DNA from: Pseudorhodoplanes sp.
GTDB taxonomy: Bacteria; Pseudomonadota; Alphaproteobacteria; Rhizobiales; Xanthobacteraceae
Direction: 5' to 3'
NCBI GenBank assembly: GCA_008933495.1
Contig: WBUW01000188.1
Location: 1-6,264, forward strand
Length of the DNA stretch: 6,264 nucleotides
The notes beneath the pieces are model-generated. The model ran no database searches. It was not told where the DNA came from and worked only from the letters and a program-made list of their open reading frames with translations. Below, one piece after another: positions 5,477 to 6,264 of the stretch; position 1 is the first letter of the stretch; the number at the start of each line of letters is the position of its first letter. Position numbers and translations under genes: made by a program.

Positions 5477-5524
5477 GCTTCTGCGCACGGGCTGAACGAC
5501 GCGCGCGACCGATGCCGTAACGGC

Positions 5525-5540
5525 GCGCGGTTGGCCGCGC
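5525..5540. terminator. Possible stem-loop in the convergent gap between the exported protein and marC
   Basis: GCGCGG (5525-5530) pairs with CCGCGC (5535-5540) around a TTGG loop, inside the 75-bp gap where two genes converge. A convergent gap is where a bidirectional terminator is expected, but there is no T-tract on either strand and the DNA is GC-rich enough for chance stems. Confidence 0.25.
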
Positions 5541-5551
5541 CAGAGGCCGGC

Positions 5552-6178
5552 TTATCGCCAGGCCGCGCGCACGCCGTCGATGACGAACTGCACCGCGAGC
5601 GCGGCGAGCAGGACGCCGAGCAGGCGCGAAATCACGATGTTGCCGGTGACGCCGATCAGGCGGGCGACGCGGCTGGCGAACAGAAAGACCGCAAGGGTGA
5701 GCGCCAGCACGGCGACGATCACCGCGAGCAGGCCGGCGTGAGCGGGCAGGCTGGTGCCGGCGCGGCCGGCCAGCAGCACGCAGGCGGTGATCGCGCCCGG
5801 CCCGGCAATCATCGGAATGGCGAGCGGGAAGGCGGCGATATTGCGCACCTGTTCCTCGACCGCCTGTTCGGCCTGCCGGGCCTGGCGCTCGATGCGCACG
5901 CCGAACACCATTTCGGAGGCGATCGAGAACAAGAGCAGGCCGCCGGCGATGCGGAAGGCCGGCAGGCCGATGCCGAGCGCGTCCAGCAGCCAGGCGCCGA
6001 TTAGCACGGCGCCGGCGAGAATGCCGGCCGCGATCAGGCAGGCGCGTAGCGCCACCTGGCGTCGCGCCGCCGCCGGCAGGCCCTCGGTCACCGCAATGAA
6101 GGTGGGGACAAGGCCGAGCGGATCGACCACGACCACGAGTGTCACGAAGGCGGAAATCAGGAAATCGGCCGGTGGCAT
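5552..6178 (-). CDS. MarC-family integral membrane protein
   Basis: The 208-aa product is a MarC/UPF0056-type inner-membrane protein with about six hydrophobic helices: roughly residues 5-30, 45-66, 70-92, 115-137, 146-168 and 183-204. Family motifs include VVVVDPLGLVPTFIAVT in the first helix, AFPLAIPMIAGPGAI, the charged cytoplasmic segment RIERQARQAEQAVEEQVRN, and GLLLAALAVQFVIDGVR at the C-terminus. The length is normal and the gene looks intact. The family was once linked to multiple antibiotic resistance because marC lies beside marRAB in E. coli. That link was not upheld, and its transport function remains unclear. The start at 6178 has no evident Shine-Dalgarno sequence, but no in-frame start lies closely upstream and the protein begins with a typical family N-terminus (MPPADFLISAFVTL). 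It converges on the 555-aa gene. Confidence 0.93.
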   Translation of the reverse strand: MPPADFLISAFVTLVVVVDPLGLVPTFIAVTEGLPAAARRQVALRACLIAAGILAGAVLIGAWLLDALGIGLPAFRIAGGLLLFSIASEMVFGVRIERQARQAEQAVEEQVRNIAAFPLAIPMIAGPGAITACVLLAGRAGTSLPAHAGLLAVIVAVLALTLAVFLFASRVARLIGVTGNIVISRLLGVLLAALAVQFVIDGVRAAWR

Positions 6179-6264
6179 GGCACCAGCATGGAAGCTGTGG
6201 TCACGGCCGGCAAGAGCGCGGATCGCAGGCGCGCGCGCGGGGCGGCTATGCGGCTCCGCGAACA

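Noticed and set aside
6188..6264. Plus-strand frame starting ATG at 6188 and open to the window end
   Set aside because: Only 25 codons are visible, Arg/Ala-rich, with no ribosome-binding site and no recognisable start of a protein. A gene beginning beyond the window is equally possible.

Overview
The window looks like chromosomal DNA of a GC-rich alphaproteobacterium, most likely of the order Hyphomicrobiales (Bradyrhizobium, Rhodopseudomonas, Pseudolabrys or similar). Four things point that way: the protein families, strong G/C preference at third codon positions, an Omp25-type outer-membrane barrel with the usual N-terminal hallmark, and an alphaproteobacterial-type SOS box (GAAC-N7-GAAC). 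The assignment rests on sequence features only.

Layout from left to right: a minus-strand Omp25-like outer-membrane beta-barrel gene (15-731); a 203-bp divergent control region with a LexA-type direct repeat (792-806); ssb on the plus strand (935-1417); a short gap with a candidate promoter and a 24-bp dyad; a small exported four-cysteine protein of unknown function (1540-1851); a 94-bp gap packed with perfect hairpins (1862-1923); ipdC, a thiamine-diphosphate-dependent indolepyruvate/phenylpyruvate decarboxylase (1946-3598); a 210-bp gap with a 23-bp palindrome; a 555-aa exported, Pro/Gly-rich, mostly disordered protein of unknown function (3809-5476); a 75-bp convergent gap; and a minus-strand MarC-family membrane protein (5552-6178). 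The last 86 bases hold no gene I can support. No gap exceeds 300 bases, and I see no RNA gene, insertion sequence, CRISPR array or phage element.

The genes do not form one pathway. ssb is a replication/repair gene under probable SOS control. ipdC is the metabolic gene of note: its product should decarboxylate indole-3-pyruvate and/or phenylpyruvate to the aldehyde, the committed step of the indole-3-pyruvate route to the auxin indole-3-acetic acid. The two unknown exported proteins lie on either side of ipdC. From memory of related genomes, ssb and marC (near gyrA) often lie close together, so the stretch from about 1450 to 5500 may be an accessory block inserted between conserved genes.

I did not find a clearly new multi-gene system. 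The points most worth a second look are the GC-rich ipdC leader with mutually exclusive pairings, the SOS box shared by ssb and the outer-membrane gene, and the large exported protein with an internal module of unusual codon use.
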